The notes below the pieces were generated by a model that saw nothing but the letters and a program-made list of their open reading frames with translations, was not told the origin of the DNA and did not search any database. Of a DNA stretch of 41,507 nt, positions 25,958 through 35,700 are shown in pieces (the stretch's first letter is position 1; every line of letters begins with the position of its first letter). The stretch is from NCBI RefSeq assembly GCF_910585845.1, contig NZ_CAJUHF010000016.1:29617-71123 (forward strand), given 5' to 3'. The DNA is from an uncultured Bacteroides sp. GTDB taxonomy: Bacteria > Bacteroidota > Bacteroidia > Bacteroidales > Bacteroidaceae. Position numbers and translations under genes: made by a program.

Positions 25958-26196
25958 TGAGAAAGTTAAAGAAATCAACGGGGCTTACGCTGGCTTTGCT
26001 TATCTACGTAAGCGTTACGGCAGCTTATTTCCTGCCGCGTAACACGGTCATCAGCCATACGGAAAAGTATATCACGGTTGTGGCATCTTATGTCATTGTA
26101 CTTGTTCTTTGGCTTGTATTACGTAAGAAGGAAGCCTTGCAGCGAAAGTACCACGAAGAGAGTGAAAAGTATGATAATACTAAAAACAGTAAGTAA
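25957..26196 (+). CDS. Small two-helix membrane protein coupled to cstA
   Basis: 79 residues with two hydrophobic helices (about 10-26 and 40-56) and a basic, Lys/Glu-rich C-terminal tail. The start codon shares a base with the cstA stop (TAATG), so it is likely to be translated together with it. The partner position suggests a small accessory subunit of the transporter, but no family is recognised. The stop is followed after two bases by the ATG of the outer membrane protein gene. Confidence 0.75.
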   Translation: MRKLKKSTGLTLALLIYVSVTAAYFLPRNTVISHTEKYITVVASYVIVLVLWLVLRKKEALQRKYHEESEKYDNTKNSK

Positions 26197-26198
26197 TA

Positions 26199-26684
26199 AT
26201 GAGAAAATTAGCATTGTTTGTATGCCTGCTTGTAGCCACAGTGGCTGCTCGGGCACAGTTTGAAAAGGGAAAATGGATTGTAAATCCTTCTATTTCAGGT
26301 TTGGAACTGTCGCATAATACCGGTACGGACAAGACTTCATTCGGTATTGAAGCCAAAGGAGGGGCTTTTCTGCTGGATAATGTGGCGTTGCTGGTGCATG
26401 CTGGAGCCAACTGGAATGCGGAAAAGAGTAATGCAGATATTTATACCCTCGGTGTGGGAGGCAGATATTATTTCAGCAAAGTTGGTATCTATCTGGGGGC
26501 CGATGTCAATGTAGACCGCTGGGATTGGGGCGAAATCGATGATACGAAGTTCTCCTTTGGCGCAGAAGCAGGCTATGCTTTCTTTCTGTCGAGAACAGTG
26601 ACGATTGAGCCGGCTGTGTTTTGGAATGTGAATAGTGACCGTTCTAAATTCGGATTGAAGGTAGGCTTTGGTTTCTATTTCTAA
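26199..26684 (+). CDS. Small outer membrane beta-barrel protein
   Basis: 161 residues. Signal peptide ending at ARAQ (residue 20). The remainder alternates hydrophobic and polar residues in about eight strands and ends in FGFYF, the aromatic C terminus of a small outer membrane barrel (OmpW/OmpX-like size). It starts two bases after the previous stop and is the last gene of the cstA operon, before a large terminator. It could be a pore or a structural protein; the specific role is not visible. The Met 26199 gives a normal signal peptide. Confidence 0.8.
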   Translation: MRKLALFVCLLVATVAARAQFEKGKWIVNPSISGLELSHNTGTDKTSFGIEAKGGAFLLDNVALLVHAGANWNAEKSNADIYTLGVGGRYYFSKVGIYLGADVNVDRWDWGEIDDTKFSFGAEAGYAFFLSRTVTIEPAVFWNVNSDRSKFGLKVGFGFYF

Positions 26685-26737
26685 TGCCTCTTTCTCAGGG
26701 AAATAAGCTATATTATGTGGCTTTTTCTGTTGCGCCG

Positions 26738-26797
26738 AACCCAAAGAGACAAGGCTGTGTCGGATTTTTATTCGGCACAGCCTTGTCTCTTTGGGTT
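26738..26797. terminator. Long bidirectional hairpin terminator between cstA operon and uvrA
   Basis: The 25-base arms (26738-26762 and 26773-26797), with one G-T pair, frame a 10-base AT-rich loop. The hairpin lies between convergent transcripts and probably ends both. A short T run is present on the plus strand only inside the loop, so termination efficiency is inferred. Confidence 0.7.
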
Positions 26798-26859
26798 TGA
26801 TTGGTTTCAGGCTCGGTAGTAGACAGATGATATCTGCTGATATTTATGTTAATAAAGGA

Positions 26860-29646
26860 TCAGAGCGGCTTCTGCTTGGATAATTTCTCTTGCAGGAATT
26901 GCCCTGTATAACTTGCCGCGCATTGCGCCACCTCCTCAGGTGTGCCTGTTGCGATCAGGTTTCCTCCTTTGTTTCCTCCTTCCGGACCAAGGTCTATCAC
27001 ATAGTCGGCACACTTGATGACATCTACATTGTGTTCGATGATGACGATGGAGTGCCCGCGAAGTATCAGCGCATCAAAGGCTTCCAGCAGTTTGCGTATG
27101 TCGTGGAAGTGTAGTCCTGTTGTTGGTTCGTCGAAGATGAAAAGGGTAGGGTCGGCCTTCTCTTGGCTGAGGTAGTAAGCCAGTTTCACGCGTTGATTCT
27201 CCCCGCCGGAAAGGGTGGAAGAGGATTGTCCCAGTTTGATATAACCCAATCCCACATCTTGCAGTGGTGTGAGCTTCTTGACTATCTTCTTCTGACCGTG
27301 TTGGGTGAAGAACTCTACAGCCTGATCGACGGTCATCTCCAGCACATCATAGATGTTGACATCGTGGAACTTTACCTCCAGTGTGTCTGATTTGAAGCGT
27401 TTGCCGTGGCAGGTCTCACATTCCAACACGAGGTCTGCCATGAATTGCATTTCCACAGTGATGGTTCCGTCGCCTTTACACTCTTCGCAACGTCCTCCCT
27501 CGCTGTTGAAGGAGAAGTGGCCGGCACTGTAGCCCATCTGTTTGGCAAGGGGCTGTTCCGACCATAGTTTCCGGATTTCATCGTAGGCTTTGATATACGT
27601 GACCGGATTCGAACGACTGGACTTTCCGATAGGATTCTGGTCTACGAATTCCACATTGCGCAGGTTATGCAGGTCGCCGCTGATGGAGGCAAATTCTCCG
27701 GGGCGTTCGCTGCACTCGTCCAACTCGCGTTTCAGGGCACGGTAGAAAATGTCGCGTACCAAAGTACTCTTACCCGAACCACTGACGCCGGTGACTACGG
27801 TCATTACGTTCAGTGGGAAACGCACGTTGATTCCTTTCAGGTTGTTTTCACGAGCTCCAGTCAGTTCGATGTAGTTGTTCCACGGACGACGGTGCATGGG
27901 AACAGGAATTTCTTCCTCCCCCAATAAGTAACGTACTGTGTAACTTTTGCTGCCTGCCTGCAAATTTTTCATATCTCCTTGATAAACAATCTGTCCGCCT
28001 AAACGTCCGGCATTCGGACCGATGTCTATGATGTAGTCTGCTGCCCGGATAATGTCCTCGTCGTGCTCTACGATGACAACCGTATTGCCCAACTGTTGCA
28101 ACTGGCGCAGCACATGTATCAGTTTGTCGGTATCCCGGCTGTGCAGTCCTATGCTCGGTTCGTCAAGGATGTAGAGTGACCCTACCAAGCTGCTTCCCAG
28201 CGACGTGGCAAGATTGATGCGCTGGCTCTCACCGCCGGAAAGTGAGTTGCTGAGGCGGTTTAATGTCAGATATCCCAGTCCTACATCGAGCAAGAAGCGG
28301 ATTCGACTATTGATTTCCGCAAGAATGCGTCCTGCCACGTCGGTGTCATGCTTGTCCAGTTTCAGATGGTCAAAGAAGGTTTTCAGTTCCGTGATTGGCA
28401 GGTCTACCAGCTCGGAGATGTTGCGGCCGCCTACCCGGACATAACCGGCTTCGGGCTTCAGTCGCGTACCTTGACATTTGGGGCAGAGCGTCTTGCCGCG
28501 ATAACGTGCCAACATGACCCGGTATTGTATTTTATACTGATTCTCCTGCACCATCTTGAAGAAGTCATTGATACCTTGAAAGTAGGGGGTACCCTCCCAC
28601 AGCATCCGACGTTGTTCGTCGGTCAGTTCGAAGTAGGGAGTGAATATCGGGAATCCGGCTTTCTCTGCACCACGTATCACCATATCTTTCCATTCTCCCA
28701 TCACCTCTCCGCGCCAGCATACGATAGCGCCGTCGTAGACGGAAAGTGAGCGGTTGGGGACTACCAAATGCTCGTCAATGCCGATCACTTTACCGAATCC
28801 TTCACATTCCGGACAGGCACCGATTGGAGAGTTGAAAGAGAACATCTGGTCGCTTGGCTCTTCGAAAGTAATTCCGTCTGCCTCGAATTTTGTACTGAAA
28901 CGATGTATTTTGGTCGTTCCGTCAGGCTGGTAGAAACGCAGCAGGCAAGCTCCGTCCCCTTCATACATGGCAGTTTCGGCAGAGTCTGTGAGACGGCTTA
29001 TCGCATCTTTTTCTTTGGATACAGCCATACGGTCAATCAGTAGATAAACTGTGTCTTCTTTCTGGTACTGATATTCATCGATGCGAACCATCTCTCCGTT
29101 CACTTCCAGGCGGTTGAAGCCTTGTTTCATGTAGATGTCCAGTTGCTGTTGCATGGTCCGGTCTTCCCGCAGCAATATTGGCGCCAATACAGTGTATCTT
29201 GTTCCCTCCGGGTAGCTCAGCATACAACTTACAAGGTCTTCCGTAGAATGTTTTTTTACCTCTTCTCCGCTTATCGGGCTGAATGTACGTCCGATGCGTG
29301 CATACAGCAGGCGCAAGTATTCGTATATTTCCGTTGATGTGCCGACGGTAGAACGCGGGTTACGGCTGCTAACCTTCTGTTCGATAGCAATGGCGGGCGG
29401 TATTCCTTTTATAAAATCACATTCCGGTTTACTCATGCGCCCTAGGAACTGGCGGGCATAGCTGCTCAGGCTTTCTACGTAGCGGCGTTGCCCTTCGGCA
29501 TACAGTGTGTCGAATGCCAAGGATGATTTACCCGAACCGGACAGCCCGGTGATGACAACCAGCCTATTACGTGGAATCTCAATGTCTATGTTTTTTAGAT
29601 TGTTGACGCGTGCGCCTTTGATAACTATAGAGTCGTTTTTTGTCAT
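26860..29646 (-). CDS. uvrA: Excinuclease ABC subunit A
   Basis: 928 residues from MTKND at 29646. It scans for DNA damage with UvrB and starts nucleotide excision repair in the cytoplasm. There are two ABC ATPase halves: Walker A GLSGSGKSS at 34-42 and GVSGSGKST at about 618-626, each with an ABC signature (LSGGESQR and LSGGENQR) and LDEPSIGLH or FDEPTTGLH. Zinc modules CPECEGFG...CPKCQGTRL and CEECKGDGT...CETCHGKRF are complete. Upstream in-frame codons to 29673 overlap the likely transcription start, so I use 29646. A -7 box lies at 29678-29685. No other uvr gene is near, as is usual. Confidence 0.98.
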   Translation of the reverse strand: MTKNDSIVIKGARVNNLKNIDIEIPRNRLVVITGLSGSGKSSLAFDTLYAEGQRRYVESLSSYARQFLGRMSKPECDFIKGIPPAIAIEQKVSSRNPRSTVGTSTEIYEYLRLLYARIGRTFSPISGEEVKKHSTEDLVSCMLSYPEGTRYTVLAPILLREDRTMQQQLDIYMKQGFNRLEVNGEMVRIDEYQYQKEDTVYLLIDRMAVSKEKDAISRLTDSAETAMYEGDGACLLRFYQPDGTTKIHRFSTKFEADGITFEEPSDQMFSFNSPIGACPECEGFGKVIGIDEHLVVPNRSLSVYDGAIVCWRGEVMGEWKDMVIRGAEKAGFPIFTPYFELTDEQRRMLWEGTPYFQGINDFFKMVQENQYKIQYRVMLARYRGKTLCPKCQGTRLKPEAGYVRVGGRNISELVDLPITELKTFFDHLKLDKHDTDVAGRILAEINSRIRFLLDVGLGYLTLNRLSNSLSGGESQRINLATSLGSSLVGSLYILDEPSIGLHSRDTDKLIHVLRQLQQLGNTVVIVEHDEDIIRAADYIIDIGPNAGRLGGQIVYQGDMKNLQAGSKSYTVRYLLGEEEIPVPMHRRPWNNYIELTGARENNLKGINVRFPLNVMTVVTGVSGSGKSTLVRDIFYRALKRELDECSERPGEFASISGDLHNLRNVEFVDQNPIGKSSRSNPVTYIKAYDEIRKLWSEQPLAKQMGYSAGHFSFNSEGGRCEECKGDGTITVEMQFMADLVLECETCHGKRFKSDTLEVKFHDVNIYDVLEMTVDQAVEFFTQHGQKKIVKKLTPLQDVGLGYIKLGQSSSTLSGGENQRVKLAYYLSQEKADPTLFIFDEPTTGLHFHDIRKLLEAFDALILRGHSIVIIEHNVDVIKCADYVIDLGPEGGNKGGNLIATGTPEEVAQCAASYTGQFLQEKLSKQKPL

Positions 29647-29677
29647 AATCAGAGTCACTAAAGTGAATTTCAAGGTA

Positions 29678-29685
29678 CAAAGATA
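29678..29685 (-). promoter_or_regulatory. -7 promoter box for uvrA
   Basis: Minus-strand TATCTTTG fits TAnnTTTG, 32 bases before the uvrA start. No LexA-type palindrome is evident beside it. Confidence 0.55.
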
Positions 29686-30017
29686 CGGACACTCTTTTGA
29701 ATATTTGTAATGGTTGGCAGGTTAAGATTTGTTATACTTTTAAATATTTACCGGCATACGAGCAATAAAAGCGTTATTTTTAGGCGTTTTTTTCAGATGA
29801 AAAATTGATGTGCAATGCTTCCGAAGGTGTAGTTATGCAATTACGGAACGTTTGCCATGTTGTTTTGAAACGGTCGCCAGTCGAGAAAATTTGGGTAGGA
29901 TAGCTATTGTCGGCAGCGTGTGGAAAACTTCTCCGGATGCTTTTATTGCAGTGGGTAGCTCTCTTGTCATCGGATGACTGGCGGATAAAATAAACTCTTA
30001 ACCCGATTTATAAAAGA
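29686..30017. other. Intergenic region between divergent uvrA and GHL10 genes
   Basis: About 330 bases. Apart from the uvrA promoter on the left edge I see no gene, hairpin terminator or clear promoter for the GHL10 gene at 30018. Confidence 0.5.
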
Positions 30018-31523
30018 ATGAAAGTAAGAAGCCTTTTATGCGTATGTGCCTTGTTCTTTTCCCTGACAGTGGCAGCGCAGTTCCAAATGGAAAAATATCC
30101 TAAGAGGGAATTTCGTGCAGCCTGGATACAGGCTGTCAACGGACAATTCCGTGAAGTTCCCACAGAAAAGTTGAAGCAAACTTTGATCAGTCAGCTGAAT
30201 TCCCTGCAAGAGGCGGGCATTAATGCCATCATTTTCCAGGTGCGACCTGAGGCCGATGCTCTTTATGCCTCTCAATTGGAACCGTGGAGCCGTTTCTTGA
30301 CCGGCATACAGGGACAAGCCCCCGATCCTTATTGGGATCCTATGCAGTTCATGATCGAAGAGTGTCACAAACGCGCCATGGAGTTTCATGCGTGGATAAA
30401 TCCTTATCGTGTGAAAACCTCACAGAAGAGCCAACTGGCTCCCGGTCACGTCTTCAACATTCATCCGGAATGGTTTGTTACTTACGGTGACCAGTTGTTT
30501 TTTGATCCGGCGTTGCCGGAAAGCCGCCGTCACATCTGTATGGTGATAACGGATATTGTGTCCCGATATGACGTAGATGCTATCCACATGGACGATTATT
30601 TCTATCCTTATCCTCTGAAGGGAGTAGATTTTCCGGATGATGCCAGCTTTGCCCGCTATGGAAGTGGTTTTTCCGACAAGGCGGATTGGCGGAGAAACAA
30701 TGTCAATACGCTTATCAAGCAGATACACGAGACGGTGCGTGGTTTGAAACCGTGGGTTAAATTCGGAATTTCTCCTTTTGGCATCTATCGTAACGAACGT
30801 ACCGACCCATTGGGCAGCAAGACTAATGGGTTGCAGAATTACGATGACCTCTATGCCGATGTACTTCTTTGGGCACGTGAGGGATGGATAGATTATAATA
30901 TCCCACAGATATATTGGCAGATAGGCCATCCCGTTGCCGACTATGAGACACTGGTGAAATGGTGGGCCAAGAATACGGAGAACCGCCCTCTGTTCATTGG
31001 ACAATCCGTGATGAATACCGTGCAGAATGCCGATCCGCAGAATCCTTCGATGCATCAGTTACCCCGAAAAATGGCATTGCAACGGGCTTATCAGACTATT
31101 GGGGGGAGTTGCCAATGGCCGGCAAGTGCCGTCATAGAGAATGTAGGGAAATATCGCGATGCTTTGATTGCCGAGTATCACAAATATCCAGCTCTTCCTC
31201 CTGTGTTTGAATTTATGGATAAGGAGGCACCGGCAAAGGTGCGCAAGGTGAAACCTGTATGGACTGCCGACGGTTATATCTTATTCTGGACAGCACCTAA
31301 ATATAAGGATGAGATGAATCGCGCCGTGCAGTATGTGGTTTACCGTTTTGAGGCTACGGAGAAAGTAGATATAAGTAATCCTGCCCATATCGTAGCCATC
31401 ACACGTAATAATTTCTATAAGTTGCCATACGAGAACGGTAAGACCAAATATCGTTATGTAGTAACCGCGCTTGACCGGTTACACAATGAGTCGAAGGCTG
31501 TGAAGAAGAACGTGAAACTTTAA
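30018..31523 (+). CDS. GHL10 family exported protein (second paralogue)
   Basis: 501 residues. Signal peptide ending at TVAAQ (residue 21). It has the same layout as the paralogue at 22888-24363. REFRAAWIQAVNGQF is followed by INAIIFQVRPEADALY, EECHKRAMEFHAWINPYR and the acidic motif YDVDAIHMDDYFYPYP, then FGISPFGIYRN and IYWQIGHP. A C-terminal beta-sandwich domain of about 90 residues closes it. The extra Asp-Tyr-Phe-Tyr after the acidic motif makes it closer to the family members with DDYFYP, which are the most common type. The substrate is likely a glycan outside the cytoplasm. It converges with the chromate transporter gene, overlapping by four bases at the stop codons. Confidence 0.9.
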   Translation: MKVRSLLCVCALFFSLTVAAQFQMEKYPKREFRAAWIQAVNGQFREVPTEKLKQTLISQLNSLQEAGINAIIFQVRPEADALYASQLEPWSRFLTGIQGQAPDPYWDPMQFMIEECHKRAMEFHAWINPYRVKTSQKSQLAPGHVFNIHPEWFVTYGDQLFFDPALPESRRHICMVITDIVSRYDVDAIHMDDYFYPYPLKGVDFPDDASFARYGSGFSDKADWRRNNVNTLIKQIHETVRGLKPWVKFGISPFGIYRNERTDPLGSKTNGLQNYDDLYADVLLWAREGWIDYNIPQIYWQIGHPVADYETLVKWWAKNTENRPLFIGQSVMNTVQNADPQNPSMHQLPRKMALQRAYQTIGGSCQWPASAVIENVGKYRDALIAEYHKYPALPPVFEFMDKEAPAKVRKVKPVWTADGYILFWTAPKYKDEMNRAVQYVVYRFEATEKVDISNPAHIVAITRNNFYKLPYENGKTKYRYVVTALDRLHNESKAVKKNVKL

Positions 31524-32068
31524 TACAGCACCAGCCCCGCTATTCCGCATGCCACGATCATTAATATCGGGCTGACCTTATACTTCCTGGTGCCGATAAA
31601 GGCTACCAGGAAGATTATACAACTCATCGTGAATGAATATATATCCTCCTGAGGTGAACCAAAGTTCTCTTTATTCATCAGTACTAGTGCTGCCGAAGCC
31701 AGAAGCCCTACTACAGCCGGACGCAATCCGCTAAAAACAGCTTCTACAGCCGGATGTTTCTGGTATTTCAGGAAGAATTTGCTAATAGCCAGCATCAATA
31801 TAAACGAAGGAAATACTACGGCAAATGTGGCAATCACGGATCCCCATACGTTACCTGTAGCAGTGAATCCTACATAGGTAGCTGTGTTAATACCTATAGG
31901 TCCAGGGGTCATTTGGCTGATGGCTACAATGTCTGTAAACTCCTGGGAAGTCAGCCAGCCATAGCGGGTGACTACTTCTCCTTGTATCATCGAAAGCATG
32001 GCATATCCGCCACCAAATCCAAACATTCCAATTTTAAAGAACGTATAAAATAGTTGTAAGTAAAGCAT
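31520..32068 (-). CDS. chrA: CHR-family (chromate) transporter half, second gene
   Basis: 182 residues, about six hydrophobic segments. CHR family motifs: MFGFGGGYAMLSMIQGEVV, WLTSQEFTDIVAISQMTPGPIGINTATYVG. It forms a pair with the gene at 32136-32690; in short-chain CHR transporters two such halves make one transporter. The family exports chromate in tested members, but in a gut anaerobe the natural substrate may be another anion. It lies 67 bases after its partner, on the same strand. Its end overlaps the end of the convergent GHL10 gene. Confidence 0.88.
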   Translation of the reverse strand: MLYLQLFYTFFKIGMFGFGGGYAMLSMIQGEVVTRYGWLTSQEFTDIVAISQMTPGPIGINTATYVGFTATGNVWGSVIATFAVVFPSFILMLAISKFFLKYQKHPAVEAVFSGLRPAVVGLLASAALVLMNKENFGSPQEDIYSFTMSCIIFLVAFIGTRKYKVSPILMIVACGIAGLVLY

Positions 32069-32135
32069 TGAAGTATTAGGTTTATAATTTGTGACTTATG
32101 ATTTGATTTATACTTTATGATGCATTATGTACTTT

Positions 32136-32690
32136 TCATTTGCAATGATTAGTTTCCGGATGATGGAATCGCCCGTATAAATATCCTCCTATTCCGGCAA
32201 TAATAATGATCCAGATAGGAGAGAATCCAAGTAACCAGATGATAAGGGCAGATACGACCGGTATCCAGATATTATAACGGTTGATTTTTGCCGATTTAGC
32301 CATACTGAATGTAGGAGCGGCAATTAGTGCTACTACTGCTGGACGGATACCTTTGAAGATCCGTTCTACGACGACATTATCTTTAAAATTGTGGAAGAAC
32401 ATGGCTATGGCAAGTATAATAAGGAAAGATGGCAATACCGTTCCCATAGTGGTGACTATGCTTCCGCGTATTCCCCTCAGTTTATAACCAATGAAAATAG
32501 ATATATTGACAGCCAGAATGCCGGGTGTGGATTGGGAGATGGCAAGCAAATCAATAAAGTCTTCTTTGGCAATCCACTTTCGCTTGTCTACGATTTCCTT
32601 TTCTATCAGGGGAACCATTGCATAACCGCCTCCGATGGTAAAAACTCCTATTTTAGAAAAAATTCCGAACGCTTCTAAATATATATTCAT
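32136..32690 (-). CDS. chrA: CHR-family (chromate) transporter half, first gene
   Basis: 184 residues, about six hydrophobic segments. Motifs: VFTIGGGYAMVPLIEKEIV, then AKEDFIDLLAISQSTPGILAVNISIFIGY, where most family members have TPGP; the Pro is replaced by Ile here. It starts 17 bases after the stop of the hybrid two-component regulator on the same strand, so the three genes probably share one transcript. Together with the following half it would form one transporter. The substrate is not shown by the sequence. Confidence 0.88.
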   Translation of the reverse strand: MNIYLEAFGIFSKIGVFTIGGGYAMVPLIEKEIVDKRKWIAKEDFIDLLAISQSTPGILAVNISIFIGYKLRGIRGSIVTTMGTVLPSFLIILAIAMFFHNFKDNVVVERIFKGIRPAVVALIAAPTFSMAKSAKINRYNIWIPVVSALIIWLLGFSPIWIIIIAGIGGYLYGRFHHPETNHCK

Positions 32691-32707
32691 GTTTATAAAT
32701 GTTTTTA

Positions 32708-35700
32708 TTATCCTTCTTTTTGCTTTCCATATTGGCTGGGACTGACATTAAAATGCTTCTTGAATACTTCTCTAAAGTATTTTGCATCGTTGAATCCTGT
32801 CATTTCAGCCACTTCGGTAATGCTGTATTTCTGTTCTCTCAGTAGCAGTGCTGCATGTTTCAGGCGAATCAAACGAATGTAATCGGCCGGTGCTTGGTCT
32901 GTCAGGGCTTTTATTTTGTTATAGAAACTGGTACGGCTCATATTCAACAGAGCACATATCATATCTACATTAAGGGCAGGATTGCTAATGTTTTCCTCCA
33001 CATGCTTCTTGACAGTAGCAATAAATTTCTGATCAAGTTCGTTTAAGCCGTTAGTATTCGCAGTAGTGTTTTCTTCTTTGTTCTCTTCATCACTCAGTTC
33101 CAGATTGGCATATTTACGTTGCAGCAAGGTGCGATTAGTGAGGATGTTGGCAACCGTAGCGCGTAAAATGCCTACATTGAAAGGTTTCACTATGTATTCG
33201 TCAGCTCCGGCGTTCAAACCTTCAATGATGTTCCGATCCGTATTCAATGCTGTTAACAGGATGATGGGAATATGTGAAGTCTCTATGTCATGCTTCAAGA
33301 TATGGCACATTTCGTCTCCCCGCATTTCAGGCATCATGATATCCGAGATAATCATCTCAGGCATGTATTCCTTGACTATACCAAGGGCTGCTTTACCATT
33401 ATTGCATACCTGTACGTTATAATTGTCCGACAGTGTATTGCGCAGATACTCCCTTAACTCATCATTGTCTTCTACTACGAGGATTTTCGGGAAAGCTTTG
33501 TTCTGTGGTTTCGGTTCTGTCTTCTCGTAAATACTGCTTGGTGGGAGTTCCATACCCATTTCCGATTCGGTATACAATCCTTTTCCTTTTTCCGGTTTGG
33601 AGTTGTGTATGGCTCTGCGGTAATGCTTTTCTCCTTTAGGGAATGTAACTTTAACACAGGAGCCTACTCCTTCCGTGCTGTTAAAACTGATTTTTCCTTT
33701 GTGCAGATGCACAAGTTTTCCTACCAGCAATAAGCCGATGCCACTGCCTGTGACTTTCGAGTTGATGGCATTGCTGCCTCGGAAATGCATTTTGAAAAGT
33801 TTCTTTTGTTCGGAAGCTGGAATACCTATTCCCGTATCTTTAATCTCTACATTCCAGTTGTCTTCTGTTCCGGAAGTGAAGATATGTACATTACCTCCTT
33901 CGGGTGTATATTTCAAGGCATTGGATATAAGATTCTTCAGGATAGAATCCATTTTATCTTTATCAAGCCATACATTCATATAGCGGAAATTACTTTCATA
34001 AGTCAGGCTGATACGTTTCACTTCGGCATAGGTGCGGAAGATATTTATCAGTTCCTCCATATACGTGTTTAGCTCATATTCCGAGACATATAACGTTCCG
34101 GAATAGGTGTCTGCCCGTTCGAAGTTGATCAGGTTGGTTGTCAGTCGAAGCAGGACATTGACGTTTCTGATGGCAGTATTCATGCTGTTGTGCCCGTCGG
34201 GAGTCAGGTTCTCCTTCTTGCTGAGTTCTTCTAAAGGAGCTTTTATCAACGTTAATGGTGTACGGATATCATGTGCCGTATTGATGAAAAAGCGTATTTT
34301 TTCATCTGAAATCTTTCGCTGCTTGCGCATGAGAAGAATGCGAAAGACGATGGCTGCTATTACTGCAATAATGGCGGCATAGATCAACATAGCCCACGGG
34401 CTGAGCCAGAAAGGCTGTTCTATCACGATGTTTATGCTTCGCTCCTCCAGAACGATACGTTGGTCTTCGCTGGAAATGATGCGTGCGCGTAGTGTATATT
34501 TTCCGGGATGCAGGTTTGTGAAGCGAATCCGACACTCCTTTTCCGGGCGGCTCCATTCGTCATAGAAACCTTCCAATTTCCATGAGTACAGAAGTAGTGA
34601 GGGATAATCGTAATTGATGGATGACACTCTTAGCGAGAAGATGTTCTGGGTGTATTTCAATCTCAGCGTCTTGGTTTCATCGATATCTACTTCCAAGGGG
34701 GAACTTTTGTCTCCGGGATAAACTGTTTGGTAGAATACGCGTAAGTCACTGAATACCATACGGTATTTGTAGTCGCGTGAGATGATCATATCTTTGTCGA
34801 ATTCTATTGCTCCGTCTGTGCTGCCGAAAATGAAATTTCCGTTCTTGCGGAACGTGCCGGAAGTCGGGTTGAAATGGTCGCTACTCAATCCTTGATCTTT
34901 GGTCCAGTTGTGGAATATCTTGCTATCCGGATAGTAACTCGCCAAGCTGTTTTCCGTACTCAGCAGGAGGCTTTTGTTTTCATTCGGGAGGATGGTGTAT
35001 ATGTTGTTGGAGATAAGGGCGCAATTGTTCTTATGGAAATGTTCGAATGATTTGTCTTTGTGATTGTAGACCAACAGGCCGGAATTGCAGGTTCCTATAT
35101 ATAATAGGCCTTCTTCGTTTTGATAGAGTGCATTGATGTAGGACGACTCGATCGGCATTGTTATATATTGGTAGTTTCCGGTTTTTTTATTCAGCAGATA
35201 CAATCCTGTGGAGGTACCTATCCACATGTATCGTTCATCCTTTTCAATGATATCCGTGATACCGCTTAGGTTGGGGTATAGCTGTACGCTTTTGGTTTGG
35301 AAATTGATCCGTTTCAGATTATAATATCCTCCCGACCAAATGCTTCCGTCAGATGTTTTTGTGATGGAACGGATATATTTATCTGGACGTATGCTTCCAC
35401 CTTCGGAAGCAGAGGGGATAAAGAAATCGGCTTTCATCTGCTTTTTGTCTATTTGGTAGATGCCGGAACTGTATCCACCTGCCCAAATAATGTTGGGAGC
35501 CACTTCGCATAAGGAGATGAATACATGATTTTTGGTCAGGTTACTTTTGTTGAAGACGCTGAGAAACGAGTGCCATTGTTTGTCTTTGGTAGTATAGAGG
35601 CTGATGCCGTTGTTGGTAGCAAACCATAGGTCGCCGTCATGGTCTTCGACGATGGCGTTCACTTGATCGTTGATGATTGACTGTTGGTTGCCGATAGAGT

